Assembly (NCBI GenBank): GCA_029204225.1
Contig: CM055112.1
Span: forward strand, 23,284,996-23,348,995
Origin: Diphasiastrum complanatum
Taxonomy: Eukaryota > Streptophyta > Lycopodiopsida > Lycopodiales > Lycopodiaceae
Reading direction: 5' to 3'
DNA length: 64,000 nt
The position numbers were made by a program, and so were the translations under genes. The notes under the pieces were generated by a model, which did not search any database, was not told where the DNA came from, and worked only from the letters and a program-made list of their open reading frames with translations. The number at the start of each line of letters is the position of its first letter. Position 1 is the stretch's first letter. Below are positions 35,520 to 48,262 of the stretch, piece by piece.

Positions 35520-36336
35520 TCTAAAAAATGCAAAAATAAGCTTGGCAGAAGCCAAAAATCTTGTATATAGGATAGACACACATATGTGGAGCCTGTTACC
35601 ATGTGTGAAACTAGTGTACTTTTCATGTACCATAATCATATATGTTGTACATATGATTTAATTCAAGTTCTAGTGGCTAAAATGGCCAAAAATTAGTTTT
35701 CTAGAGATATGACACATGGCACCAATCTAATGATTGCATGAGCCAAATATTTTGAATAGGTGTCACATCCCATGTGTAAAGGACAAGTCACACGTGTGGA
35801 AATAGCTGAAGTAGGCGAGTTTCTGCTTCTAGAAGATTTTCATGAAGATCTCCATATGGTAGGAAAATAGACCAAAAATGTCCAAAATGGAAAGTTTTGA
35901 TCCAAGTGTCAAATTGCATGATGGTGACAAGGCATCCTCACACGTGTGAGATCTGATGCATGATCAGTACCTCAAGCTCCAAGAAGTGTATATATAGAGG
36001 CTTATTTGGCCATAATCAATGTGTGACACCAATCTTGGTTTTGGAAGCGATTTTGAGTGATTCTCTCCATTTGTCTACATTTGTTTTGATTGTTTTGAGG
36101 TTCTATCAATGTGTACTTGATTTTCAGGTTGGAGTCTGTACTCAGACATTGTTTCACACGTGTGAAACCATAAAGTACACCTACCTTCAAATAATGATTG
36201 TTCTTGTTAGGATTTTGTGTCTAGAATTGATCTATCTTAATCTCAAGTAGATTGATAGATCAAGTAATCTGACAACCAATCCCTCTTGAGGATCATATTA
36301 GGATCCACTTTTGGTCTTTTTTGTACTTTTTGCACA
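35520..36336 (+). repeat. 3' LTR of copia element E
   Basis: Begins after the GAGGAGGAG polypurine tract (TCTAAAAAATG, where relatives have TGTGAAAAAT) and ends TACTTTTTGCACA, aligning with the ends of the solo LTR at 43.0-43.7 kb. At 817 bp it is longer than its relatives. No 5' LTR partner is present. Confidence 0.7.
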
Positions 36337-36475
36337 CACATGATGAAACTTGATCTCCTTGGCTTGCACCTTCTTCCTTTCAAAGTGGCGTGCAATCTCG
36401 AAATGCTTGGTTCGAGCATGGAAGATAGGATTGGTGGCAAATTGTTATGATGCTTGATTATCACAATAAATGCAT
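36337..36475 (-). pseudogene. Copia RNase H scrap 1
   Basis: The minus strand encodes a YCDNQAS..FATNPIFHARTKHFEIARHFERKKVQAKEIK-type end of RNase H. It is a near copy of the scrap at 36708-36845. It joins LTR E directly on its left. Confidence 0.75.
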
Positions 36476-36479
36476 GGAT

Positions 36480-36700
36480 GCTAATATGCTAATATGCAAA
36501 CATGTTGGACTTCATACTCCTTTTGATCAGTGTGGAATTAATAGATAGTTCATGCAAGAATCATACGATTGTAAAGAGCGCCAGATCTATGCTTGTTGAG
36601 ATGAAACTACCAAAGGGCTTTTGGTCAGAAGCATGCAATACTGCGATTTATCTCCAAAATAGGAATCCTATCATTGCAGTACCAAAGATAACACTTGAAG
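36480..36700 (+). pseudogene. Copia integrase scrap 2
   Basis: Shares its first 60 bp and the VEMKLPKGF segment with scrap 1, and continues into WSEACNTAIYLQNRNPI, the normal sequence of copia integrases. It is sandwiched in opposite orientation between two RNase H scraps. Confidence 0.75.
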
Positions 36701-36707
36701 AGGTGGA

Positions 36708-36845
36708 TGATGATACATGATGGAGCTTGATCTCTTTGGCTTGCACCTTCTCCCTTACAAAGTGGTGTGCAATCTCGATATGCTTGGTTTGAGCATGGAA
36801 GATAGGATTGGTGGCAAATTGTTGTGATGCTTGATTATCACAATA
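36708..36845 (-). pseudogene. Copia RNase H scrap 2 (end of element D)
   Basis: Reads CDNQASQQFATNPIFHAQTKHIEIAHHF on the minus strand and continues the minus-strand element D. It is joined straight to the integrase-RT linker, so the whole RT of D is deleted. Confidence 0.75.
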
Positions 36846-36850
36846 AATTG

Positions 36851-37507
36851 TTAGAAATCAATGATAAACTTCATTCTGTTACCGTTACTCAAGGTTCTTC
36901 TTGGAGTCCTCGGGTCTTGAGCTTGATCCTCCACTTGACTTGACTCCAAAACATCAATGAATTGAATAAGATGTTGATCCAAAGGTGCTTCTTCAAGTTT
37001 ACAAATCTTCCACTCTTGGAAGATCACATTTCCACTATTGACAAATTCTTTGGTGAAAAACAAGTAGATTCTACAATCTCTACTTGAAGAGCAAAACACT
37101 ACCATTATTCCTATCATTGAAATAAGATAATCTTTGGTCCTTACATTGGAATGATCATGTACAAAGCATGTGGACACAAAGATTTCCAAAGAAAATGATG
37201 TTTCATCTTTTATGACTCTATTCAAACTATTACAAAAATAATTATCCAATGAAATTGCTTTATCAACAACAAATGTAGATTTCAAAGCATCCCATTTTAT
37301 TGTCTTGTCATACAAAGTAATAAACACCATGAATCTTAAAGGTAAGAAACAAGTCACCTCATGTCTACTACTACTTTCCAAAAAGTATTCAAAGATAGTA
37401 GACTCTCCAATGCTCACCACCCTTGCAAGATGCACAGTTGAATGGACAATTTTCATGCAATTTGATGACTCGGCCATTGTCATTGAGGACTCCCTTGGAA
37501 CTCTCAT
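36851..37507 (-). pseudogene. Copia element D, divergent integrase C-terminal region
   Basis: A 218-codon open minus-strand frame. Its end is recognisable: CRIYLFFTKEFVNSGNVIFQEW matches the YRIYDP.TKEVV.SRDVIFDE element of copia integrase, and VEDQAQDPRTPRRT is the integrase-RT linker. The first 120 residues (for example HEVTCFLPLRFMVFITLYDK) have no clear integrase motif, and no catalytic DDE residues are seen. It may be strongly diverged or replaced sequence that has stayed open by chance. Confidence 0.5.
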
Positions 37508-37516
37508 GCTTTGAGG

Positions 37517-38315
37517 CTAATCCTCAAGATTTTCCTCCTTTTGATGCTCCTCCGCAATGCAAGCAAGATCACACTTTGCCAAGATCTCCTCTTGAGTGAT
37601 CTTCTCCTTTGCCAAGCTCATTCTTTCAAAAGCAACACTAGGTTCCAACTTAAATAATCTTCCATGTTTAAATCCCTTTGCAATGCAAACATCATTTTTC
37701 AAGATGAAGCAAACACCATTCTTAAAGTGGACATCCAAACCACTTTCTAAGAGTAGACCAACACTAAGCATATTCTTGGTGATTGATGGTACATGAAGGA
37801 CATTTTCTAGATCCATGCATTTTGAGGATTCTAGACACAAAGAGATGGTGCCAACACCATCTATCCTACACTCTTCATCATTTTCAGTAAAGACAAACTT
37901 TTAACAGCATTGAAAGAGTGTAAGGTTGAGAAAAAGTCCTTTTCACAAGACATCTGGGAGCTAGCCCGACTGTTGATCCACCAATTGTCTCTTGAATTGC
38001 TATTGCTTGTTGGTGAGGATGTAGATGCCATCAAGAATACATCTACTTCATCATCCTCCTCCTCCTTTGCAAGGTTTCCTTATTTGTCCTCCTCCACTTG
38101 TGCTCTTAGCATCTTGTAGCATTTAGATGCATAATGCCCCTTCTTTCCACAAAAGAAGCATTTCTGCTTTGACTTGTCTTTTGAGCTTGATGCATCATCC
38201 TCTTCTTTGGCCTCCTTTGGATGCTTCTTCTTTCCATTGGTCTTCTTTTTGCCCTTGAATGAGAAATTGGCTTTCTCATCACTTCATAGATTGATTTTAA
38301 AGACTCCCAAGACTC
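37517..38315 (-). pseudogene. Copia element D protease and zinc knuckle
   Basis: From right to left: a lysine-rich stretch, zinc knuckle CFFCGKKGHYASKC (about 38120-38165), then WWINSRASSQM at about 37955-37990, where active elements have WWIDSGASSHM. The catalytic Asp has become Asn and the Gly has become Arg. LENVLHVPSITKNMLSVG (about 37750-37805) follows. Frame changes separate the parts. Confidence 0.8.
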
Positions 38316-38597
38316 TTAAGCACTAGTACATGCTGATACTTCTCTCAACAAATCATTTCTCACATTCATCTTAACACAATGAAGTGCAAGCCTAGATCTC
38401 TTCTTGTATCTAGCTAACTCATGTGCACCTAGAGTTTCATCTTCATCTTCAATCAAAAACTCATAAAGGTCTTGGAGCACCAAAAGTGACTCCATCCTAA
38501 CCTTCCAAATAGCATAATTTGTAGTATTCAATCTCTCACTAGCTTCTAGAAGGTATGCTCCAGCAGATCCCATCTTACTAGTGACTTCCACAAACAA
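38316..38597 (-). pseudogene. Copia element D gag fragment
   Basis: The start of a UBN2-type gag: YLLEASERLNTTNYAIWKVRMESLLVLQDL, followed by RSRLALHCVKMNVRNDLL. It stops at a premature TAG (38316) after about 94 codons. The rest of gag up to the zinc knuckle is deleted. Confidence 0.82.
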
Positions 38598-39353
38598 GAA
38601 ATAGATTTGATTGACTTGAAATGCACAAAGGTCTCACACTTGCAGTGTTTCACTCAAATATGATTTCTAATCCAACAAATGGACTTATAATCCAAGTTCT
38701 ATCACTCCCTCACAAAGCTATAATGAAGATAAGATGAAGTGAAAACTACTTTCAAACAAATCTTGCCAAGAAATGGATTTGATTGTCTCTAGAAACTCAC
38801 TAAGGTCTCTCTCTTGTAGTGTTTCACTCAAATTAGATTTCTAATCCAACAAATGGACTTATAATCTCAGTTCTAGCACTCACTTGCAAAGTTGGAATGA
38901 AGATAGGATGATGTGAAATCTACTTATAATCAAATCTTGCAAATTTTGGCTTTTTTTGGACAATAACATGACTAAATCTCCCTCACACTTTTTGATGTAC
39001 TTTCAAGACCTGTAAACCAAGTTTAGAGTACCTTATTTCAACCTAGATTAATTAGATCTCATGATCCTATGTCAAATCTAATCAATGGCACTCAATCTTG
39101 GTAGCTTATCCTAAGATTTCCACCAAAAATTACATCAAAAGCTCACAAATTGAATTTCTTTGGATAAAATGAATATCATGCATTAAATGCAGGTTAAGAG
39201 GTGCCCACACATGTGGATAGTACATATTTGGACCCCTACCAAGTTTGGGATCAAATCTCCTCACCAAAATCAAGATTCTAGCTTGTCCTCTCAATACTAG
39301 TTTTAAAACTTGCTAAAAATGGATTTGCATTAGATCAATGGCTTATACTCTTG
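38598..39353 (-). other. Untranslated leader of copia element D
   Basis: No coding signal. It contains two copies of an about 100-130-bp segment (38618-38745 and 38780-38900; shared CACTCAAATATGATTTCTAA type core), a partial tandem duplication. Confidence 0.6.
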
Positions 39354-39371
39354 AACTTGGCTCTGATACCA
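39354..39371 (-). promoter_or_regulatory. Primer binding site (initiator tRNA-Met) of element D
   Basis: Minus-strand TGGTATCAGAGCCAAGTT begins directly at the LTR edge, a perfect copia-type primer site. It fixes 39372-40071 as the 5' LTR of a minus-strand element. Confidence 0.9.
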
Positions 39372-40071
39372 TGTGAAAGTACTGTAATTTAGGACCATAA
39401 ATGGATCTACAAAAGATCCACAAGAGTGATTGGATGCTTGCTTAACAATCTATCAAAAAACTAGACACAAAAAAGTTGATCTAGATTGGCAATTTGACAA
39501 ATACAAGCATTAACAATCAAAAGCATTGATCAACATTGAAATCTGAGCCCACACATGTGTACTACAGGCTTTAGTATGGTCTTAAACCTGAGAAACAAGT
39601 AGAAATTTATTTGGTTTCATTTGGATCACAAAAACTCAATGTACATAGTGAACTAGCTTGAGATTGCCAATGAGCTCCAAAAATTTTCTATCTTCTCACT
39701 ATGGGAGCTTGGAATACATAGCAAATTCGACTTCCTTCTTGAAGTTAAGTGGATTTCCAGAATGTAATAAGGTAGTAGACTCAACTTTTTTGCCTTAAAA
39801 TGAAACCCTAGCCTAGATCCTAGAATTATGCTTGGTAGGTAGCTAGTTGGTCAAATTTTCACCTTAAACTTAGGTGTAGATCCTATAAAGTAGGGATGAC
39901 CACCAAATAGACATGACCAACTCTCTTGACTTGACCTAACCTACATTAGGAGTGGGTTGCCACGTGGAATTCTGGCCATACATGTGTGGAACCCAATTAT
40001 GTACAAAATTTACACTATTCTTCATGGTTTTTGATCAAGCTAGATTTGCCAATTTTTGGCAATTCTTCACA
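39372..40071 (-). repeat. 5' LTR of copia element D
   Basis: On the minus strand runs from TGTGAAGAATTGCC to TACTTTCACA (700 bp). It aligns with LTR C and the solo LTR. The matching 3' LTR is not found to the left, where the element ends in scraps. Confidence 0.87.
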
Positions 40072-40107
40072 TCACGACCGCCGCCTTTCTCTCTCCCGTA
40101 TGTTGAA

Positions 40108-42055
40108 ATTCCGATAGAATCTAGTGCAGTATGCAGATCACATCACACAATCACCATAGCCACTCCTCACAAGCTCTCAAAGATGGCACAACAAAAGTTA
40201 AGTCTATTATGAAGAAACATTGTACATATAGCAAAGCCCCAAACTGCATGGGCTCAACAGGTTTCACTAAACTGGCCTACCACTTGCCAAACTAGAGTTA
40301 GGCCCAATATGGCCACATATACTACAAACCTAGGACATGCCCCTGAGTATAGCATAATGAACTCAAAAATCATTGTACAGGCTAATTTCTTCCTACGTGT
40401 GGCTACTCGGCTAACCCAAGTAGCCGTTTACGGGATCAATGCCCGATCAATATATCCTAACAGGTCACGTCCCGAACACAACTCAGCAAATCTAATTAAT
40501 TGTACACTAATTACAATATCACATTTAGAACTTACATAAAATGTATATCAGATTAACTCTGATTTCTAACTCTCTCCCTTAAGCTCAAATGTGATAAGAG
40601 TGAAAAAAATAATTTGTAGCAATGTATGGAGTGTCCAAAAGATGTTATGTATATCATGCTACTCTGTACTTGACTCACACTCAAGCACACCAACAAACCA
40701 CCAGATTTGACTTACAAAGTATCATGCAAACACAATGCTCATACAGAGAGTCTACCATACTCTCGACCAACTGACTCGTCCCCAATCTGACTTGAACACA
40801 AGTGGACCACATGAGCGACATGGCTCAAATTGAGGAAATCCCACTGCCACCATGAGACTTACATCATCCATCTAGCTAGGCTGACATCCTATCAGACACT
40901 TACAAGCACAAACCTGTAAAGTTGACATAAATGAGCGACTGAGGCTCAATCTGAGGAAATCATACTGCTACCATAAGACTATACCCTCATCGAATAAACA
41001 GCTAGTAGACATAATGACAAGTCAAAAAGCATAGAATGACTACTTTGTTTTACTGTAGCAAATGCACAACCACATACGACTCCGACTCAGATCTAGACTC
41101 CCATGACAAGGCAACATGCAAGCCCACACACACTCATGCAAACCAACACGAATGATAAAGCGTCAAATACATGACCAAGGCCTATCCATAAGTGGTATCT
41201 TGTCGTACCAACACTTGTGCCACCTGTAGATCCGCTGCTACACCACTGGTCACCAAATCAGGTCCTGAACCATGGCCTGCACCTGTACCAAGATGCTCTC
41301 ACGTCCAAGCATATCACATAGATGTCCTCATACATCATCCAAGATCAACCATCTCGAACCAATGAGCGCTCCAAGCCTCATCCCTGATGTATCTCCCAAA
41401 CAAAACTATGCTCCAAGCCGCTTTGCCTTGACATCCTGTCCAATAAGTCCTGAAAGCTGATCCTCATCCATTCCCCATGCTCCAAGCACAAGAGTCTACC
41501 AAGGACTCAATGAATGAATGTACACAAACCTCACCGTAGGCTACACCTGAGTAGCTCGCCCACCTCCCAGAGATACTGATGATGATCTCCCTATCCTACA
41601 TCCCATGTAGGTTCAACTTTCCATGCTTGACATTGCCAATTCTAATTTGACCAGTACATAAGCCTCCCACCAAGGAGCCTATCTCCCCAATGTATCCATC
41701 ATGTCAACCAAACCAAGGCAAATGCAAACCAAATCCACTATCGTGATGAATAACTCACCCATGATCCATAGCATATCAGGTAGGATAGCTCCAGAACCAT
41801 GTACCATGTACCATCTGATTACCAAGTATCCATTATCCACTGATAGCTCCCCAAGAATTTGTCCACCTGTAGTGCAACTAGGCTCCAACTGGATCTAACC
41901 AAAAGCTGCATCATGTTTACCAAATAATGATGGATAGACACAACATGTGACGCCAACCTGGAGACTACATATAACCATGCAACTCACCTGATCACTCGCC
42001 AAAGTATCAGTTGTCACTCCCTGAGCAACCATCTCCATCCCTGCTACTGCTCTCT
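40108..42055 (-). mobile_element. Truncated inverted copy of family M LTR element
   Basis: The reverse complement of about 12540-14474, including one complete LTR (40108-40571, minus-strand ends GAGTTAGAAATC and GAATTTCAACA) and about 1.5 kb of internal region with the GGGAGAGAG polypurine tract. The left part of the internal region and the other LTR are missing. It proves that family M is multi-copy. Confidence 0.85.
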
Positions 42056-42963
<908 letters not shown>

Positions 42964-42968
42964 ACAAC

Positions 42969-43658
42969 TGTGAAAAATTGCCTACATTGGCAAATCTAGC
43001 CATGTAGAATATTGTACATTTTGTCGATTTGTTTGTTGGTTACTTGAATGGCCAAAGTGCCACTTGTACATACACACCTAAAGTAGGTTACCACGAGTCA
43101 AGAGGAGTGGTTGTGTCTATTTGGTAGTGATTCCTACTTTGTAGGATCTAGACCATGATTTATGATGAGATTTGTACCTACCATGCACCTACCAAGCATG
43201 ACTCTTGGATCTAGGCTAGGGGTTTCACATTAGGGCAAGAAAGTGGAGTCTACTTCCTTATTACATGCTGGATTTTCACCTAACTTTGCAAAGGAAGTGT
43301 GTTTTACTATGTATTCCCATTCTCCATAGTGAGAAGATAGAAACTTTTTGGAGCCTCAAGGAGAAACTCGAGTTTCCTCTCATTGTATGGTGATTCCTCT
43401 ATTTTTCCAATGAAACCCAGCTTTGGCACTTTGTAAACATTGTCTACAGGCCGTACTACAGCCTTATTTCCACACGTGTGGAGTTGGATTATACTAATTG
43501 ATCAATGCTTTGATTGTCTCTACTTGTTTCATATCAAGCTGCTAAACTAGATCTTGTTTTCTGATGACTAGTTTCGGATAGATTGTTTAACAAGCATACA
43601 ATCACCTTGTGGATCATTCAAAGATCCATTTATGGTCCTTAGTACTGTACTTTTCACA
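42969..43658 (+). mobile_element. Solo copia LTR with perfect target duplication
   Basis: TGTGAAAA at the left and TTTTCACA at the right form perfect 8-bp inverted ends. ACAAC flanks both sides (42964-42968 and 43659-43663), a 5-bp target duplication. The LTR belongs to the same family as LTRs C, D and E. It is the expected product of recombination between the two LTRs of a full element. Confidence 0.93.
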
Positions 43659-43663
43659 ACAAC

Positions 43664-45087
43664 TACCTCCATGAACTGGACACGAGAACTGATGCTTGCA
43701 ATCTACATATAGAAATGTTGAGATAGCAATGCGTAGTAAATCCGCATCTTAATGTGGTTGTTGCTCAGTCATGAGAAGGATCTTTGTAATCATGTGGGAT
43801 AGGGATCAATGGACACATGCAGAGATTCAATTGAGTATCTACAGGAAGAATTAAGGAGTACCCAAACACCAACCCTGAGAGATGGGAATTCCTCCACATA
43901 GTATTCCAATAAAAGAAAAGAAAAAATCATAATATCGGGATGGGTTGATCTTACTATGTGTTGTACCCCCCCCCCCCCCCCCCCCCTAAAAACCATATAT
44001 ATTTTTATTTTTCTATGGCTTAAGCAAAAAAGATTATGGAATAATATATTCTTTTTTATCCTGAATTCGAGCGAGTTTAAAAATAACTTCCTGAATTGTC
44101 TTTAACCCACTCAATAAAGTTAAATTTCTATTTTTTTAACTTATTTGAATGATTGGATTTATCTTATATGTACCTATTACATTAAATTTTCATAGGAAAT
44201 TTATAATTAGGCTCTTCATCATTAGGCTGATGGTACACTCCGTTGGTTCTATTGGGATAGTTACACTAGCGGATTGCTTTTGTGACTGTTGAAAGCTTTT
44301 GAGATAAAAGAATATGTGAATGCCATGGCAAAGTTTTGACTATGAACAAATAGTCATAATCCAAAGAAAAATGACAAAGCAATAAGATCTTTCCATACAC
44401 AATTATTGACGGTGTGTTCCAGTGAACCTGACATTTGGAAAAGAAAGTCATGCATGGGGAATCATTCAAGTGGTGATTAAAGTTTTTGAAAGATAAATGC
44501 TCCCAGAAGGTTCCAAAGGAACTAACCACCCATACAAGTCAAACAAGACTATTCTTAACATAAAATTTGAGCCATAGTCTTTCTTTATTGCTCAAAAATG
44601 ATAAATTACAATTTAAAATAGAGTAGGATGTTTGCTCAAAATAGAGTGTCATGTTTACTATTTTCTATAGGTATCCATGCCCATGCCCAATCTCCATTAT
44701 TTCATGGCTACATCAATTTCTAATTCTAATAAAAGAATGGGGATTGGAGGGGGGTGGGATGTCATCATGTTAAATAACAAATCTTTGGATCTCTAGAACA
44801 TAGACTCCTTTTGATCGTATGAATGAAAATTTCTCTACATATTTGGGGCTTCTTTTACTCCTTTTGTTAGAGTATTTTTTCTACTTTGGTTATTGTCCAT
44901 TGATATGTCTATCATCAATTATCTAATGTTGCATTGATATCTATTGTGTTTAGCTAATTGCTTGATCATTCCCTTGAACGTAACCATAATCAGTGTAGAT
45001 AATGATTGTTTTGTGGCAAATTTCTATCACATAACTTCATTTATTACTTATAAAGACTTTGTGTGGCTTTTGTTGTATTTTCTCTAG
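43664..45087. other. No gene seen; 21-bp poly-C tract
   Basis: AT-rich DNA with a run of 21 C at 43966-43986. No reading frame with recognisable character. Confidence 0.5.
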
Positions 45088-45242
45088 GCACAACAAATCA
45101 TGCCAAGATAGAGGTAGCAACGGAGAGGGTAGAGTTGGTTACAACCGAACATGTTTGTAGTCATACTTCATATTTGACTCCTGAAGTGGAATCCAGAAGT
45201 GAGGAAGAGGAGGATTCATCGCAAGTATATGGCAAAACGTAA
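45088..45242 (+). CDS. Possible terminal exon of unknown gene
   Basis: A pyrimidine-rich TTTTCTCTAG (ends 45087) is followed by a 155-bp open stretch with codon-like composition (TERVELVTTEHVCSHTSYLTPEVESRSEEEEDSSQ) ending at TAA 45240-45242. The acidic tail and the acceptor-like edge suggest a last exon, either of a real gene or a captured fragment, since a Helitron-like end lies 400 bp downstream. No upstream exon was identified. Confidence 0.3.
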
Positions 45243-45611
45243 AGTCTCTCTCTCTCTCTCTCAAAATCCTAACCCTAAAAATTTAATCCTAATTGTAACC
45301 AACACCACCCTATCCGCACCACATCATTTCATTCCAAAACATTTCATTACAAAATTTCATTCTCAAACCATGCAAAATTCTGCAAAATTCCATTCCCAAA
45401 ACATGCTCTTACAAGATCCCAAAAATTCTACAAAATTCCACTCTCAAAACATGCTCTTACAACATCCACCCGCCGTACTTCGGCCATGTACATACACGCA
45501 CATACATCGGCCACCCACCATCGGCTTTCCTCCTAAACCATCGCTACTCGCGAGGTGTGCAAGATCGGCCATCATCCAAATCATCAGCCGCCACCTAGAT
45601 TGGCCTCCATC
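45243..45611. other. Low-complexity sequence before hairpin 1
   Basis: A CT run (45242-45262), ATCCTAACCCTAAA and a threefold repeat of AAAATTCCA(T/C)TC(C/T)CAAAACATG (about 45350-45470). The long open frame across it is probably repeat-derived. Confidence 0.45.
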
Positions 45612-45639
45612 GCTCGTCAACGACGGGCACTCTTAACTA

Positions 45640-45640
<1 letters not shown>
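45612..45640 (+). mobile_element. Helitron-like 3' end, copy 1
   Basis: A GC hairpin (GCTCGTC-AAC-GACGGGC, one G-T pair) is followed eight bases later by CTAG and then T. Hairpin, short spacer, CTRR and insertion before T are the 3' hallmarks of Helitrons. The CTAG touches a 59-bp TA microsatellite (45641-45699). The 5' TC end was not found. Confidence 0.5.

Positions 45641-45699
<59 letters not shown>
45641..45699. repeat. (TA)n microsatellite
   Basis: A pure TA run immediately after hairpin copy 1. Confidence 0.97.
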
Positions 45700-46592
45700 C
45701 CAAGGTCAGTTCGGTGCAGATTACATTCCCATCATGCTTTTGTGCATAGATGCCCATTTTGTTTCAAAATGCGTATGAAACGGTCGTACCGAACGCGTTT
45801 TTGGTTTCAGAATGTAGATGTATAGGTTTCTTGTTTTTGCAATTTTGTGTAAAAATTAGTGATAAATGAGGCCAAGCACCCTGTCCACGGTATGAAGCTC
45901 TAGCACCCTATCCGGTTTTAGGGTTTTCCAGATCACGTTCTGGAACGCGGATTGTAAATTTGGTCCGATTGATATACCTGTGCATATGGAACTATGGGTG
46001 TACCAAAGCTTTCTTACGAATCAACTTCGCCCTTTCCTCCCCTGTCGTAAAGTGGCACAACTCCCCCCTAGAGGAACCCTACCAAGAATCGAGGAAGACT
46101 ACATGTCTCAACTCACCTCTAATTACACCCTAACCCTACATACACACACACACACACACACACGTCACAAAGCATTTCAGAAAGCCAAACTAACAAGAAA
46201 TCAAGTGATTCTTAGCCACCAAATTGAGTCTTCTCTCTCCGATAGAAAGATTGGAATGAGACAAGCCAAGCTTGATCTAGCCAAAAATGAGAACTTAAAT
46301 ATTATGACAAGCCAACCTTGATCTAGCCAAAAATGACAACTTAAATATTGTGTAGGTTATTTAGTGTGATATTAAGTGATCAAGCCTAGGAGCTTAGAAA
46401 ACCCCGGAAATTAATTTCCATGAAGGCCGTATGGCATCCACAGCCTGGTCAGCCACAAAACTGCTAAAAATAAATAACAGTCATTGGCCTGGATAAGTGC
46501 TTGCCAATGTTTTTTTTCATTTCCTTTTCCTTCTTTGGCGCTGCTGGACGAACATGAAATGGAACGACCTTCCTGGTTACAATAAGCGTACT
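45700..46592. other. No gene seen
   Basis: Contains a CA run at 46141-46163 and a local duplication (GACAAGCCAACCTTGATCTAGCC type, about 46260-46345). Otherwise unremarkable. Confidence 0.45.
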
Positions 46593-46722
46593 TTAGCAAA
46601 CTGGGCAAGTAGAGTTGCTCTGAATCCATTCATCGATGCAGTCTAAGTGGAAACAATGATTGCAAATAGGCAGCTTTCGCAACTTTTCATTGAGTACAAA
46701 ATCATTCAGACAGACATGACAT
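46593..46722 (-). CDS. RING-H2 zinc finger exon (ubiquitin ligase type)
   Basis: The minus strand encodes CHVCLNDF, then LRKLPICNHCFHLDC and IDEWIQSNSTCPVC before TAA. This is a complete C3-H2-C3 RING-H2 pattern (CX2C...CXHX2HX2C...CX2C), as in E3 ubiquitin ligases. It is preceded by a good splice acceptor (TGATTGCTCTGCAG), so it looks like a last exon. The protein ends right at the last zinc ligand. Upstream exons are not certain; an AAPTNKELNSYLPI-type stretch at about 47030-47070 could be one. Microsatellites follow to the right, so it may be a gene fragment. Confidence 0.6.
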
Positions 46723-47838
<1,116 letters not shown>

Positions 47839-47866
47839 GCCCGTCAACGACGGGCACTCTTTACTG
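47839..47866 (+). mobile_element. Helitron-like 3' end, copy 2
   Basis: A perfect 7-bp hairpin GCCCGTC-AAC-GACGGGC (47839-47855), then ACTCTTTACTG, then a TA/TTTA repeat (47867-47920). The 20 bases upstream also match copies 1 and 3. The terminal CTAG is altered here to ACTG. Confidence 0.5.
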
Positions 47867-47875
47867 TATATATAT

Positions 47876-47906
<31 letters not shown>

Positions 47907-47920
47907 TATATTTATTTAAA
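47867..47920. repeat. (TA)/(TTTA)n microsatellite
   Basis: Lies between hairpin copy 2 and the start of the next element body. Confidence 0.95.
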
Positions 47921-48262
47921 TTTATGTACACTTTTGCGCATGTGTATGCATCCTCCTCCCCTCACCCATGCATGAGCTTTTTTTAACTAAAAAACTTGGG
48001 GAGGAGGATGCATGTATGGGGAAAAGGATGCATGGCCCTCCTCCCCATGCATGCATCTAAGGGGCCCACTCCAAATTTAAATTATCCTTTACCAACACAC
48101 ATAGTGTTTTGAAGTGCATGTACATACTTTCACGGTGAAAGGTGTTAAACAAATGAGACTTTCATTATCAAAAATTTGAAGGGTGCTCTAAGGATTTTTT
48201 AAATTATCAGACTTTCCACGAAAAGTTGAAATAAAGATGTATTTCTATGAAGGAAAAATCTA
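47921..48262 (+). mobile_element. Body of the hairpin/TA element, plus-strand copy
   Basis: TTTATGTACACTTTTG to TTTCTATGAAGG. It is the inverted counterpart of 55485-55837. It has internal inverted pairs (GCATCCTCCTCCCC / GGGGAGGAGGATGC) and no coding potential. Its expected hairpin end is missing: homology stops where the palindrome-rich array begins. Confidence 0.8.

Noticed and set aside
45199-45636. 145-codon Ser/His/Asn-rich frame before hairpin 1
   Set aside because: It runs through a CT microsatellite and a threefold 30-bp repeat and has no domain.
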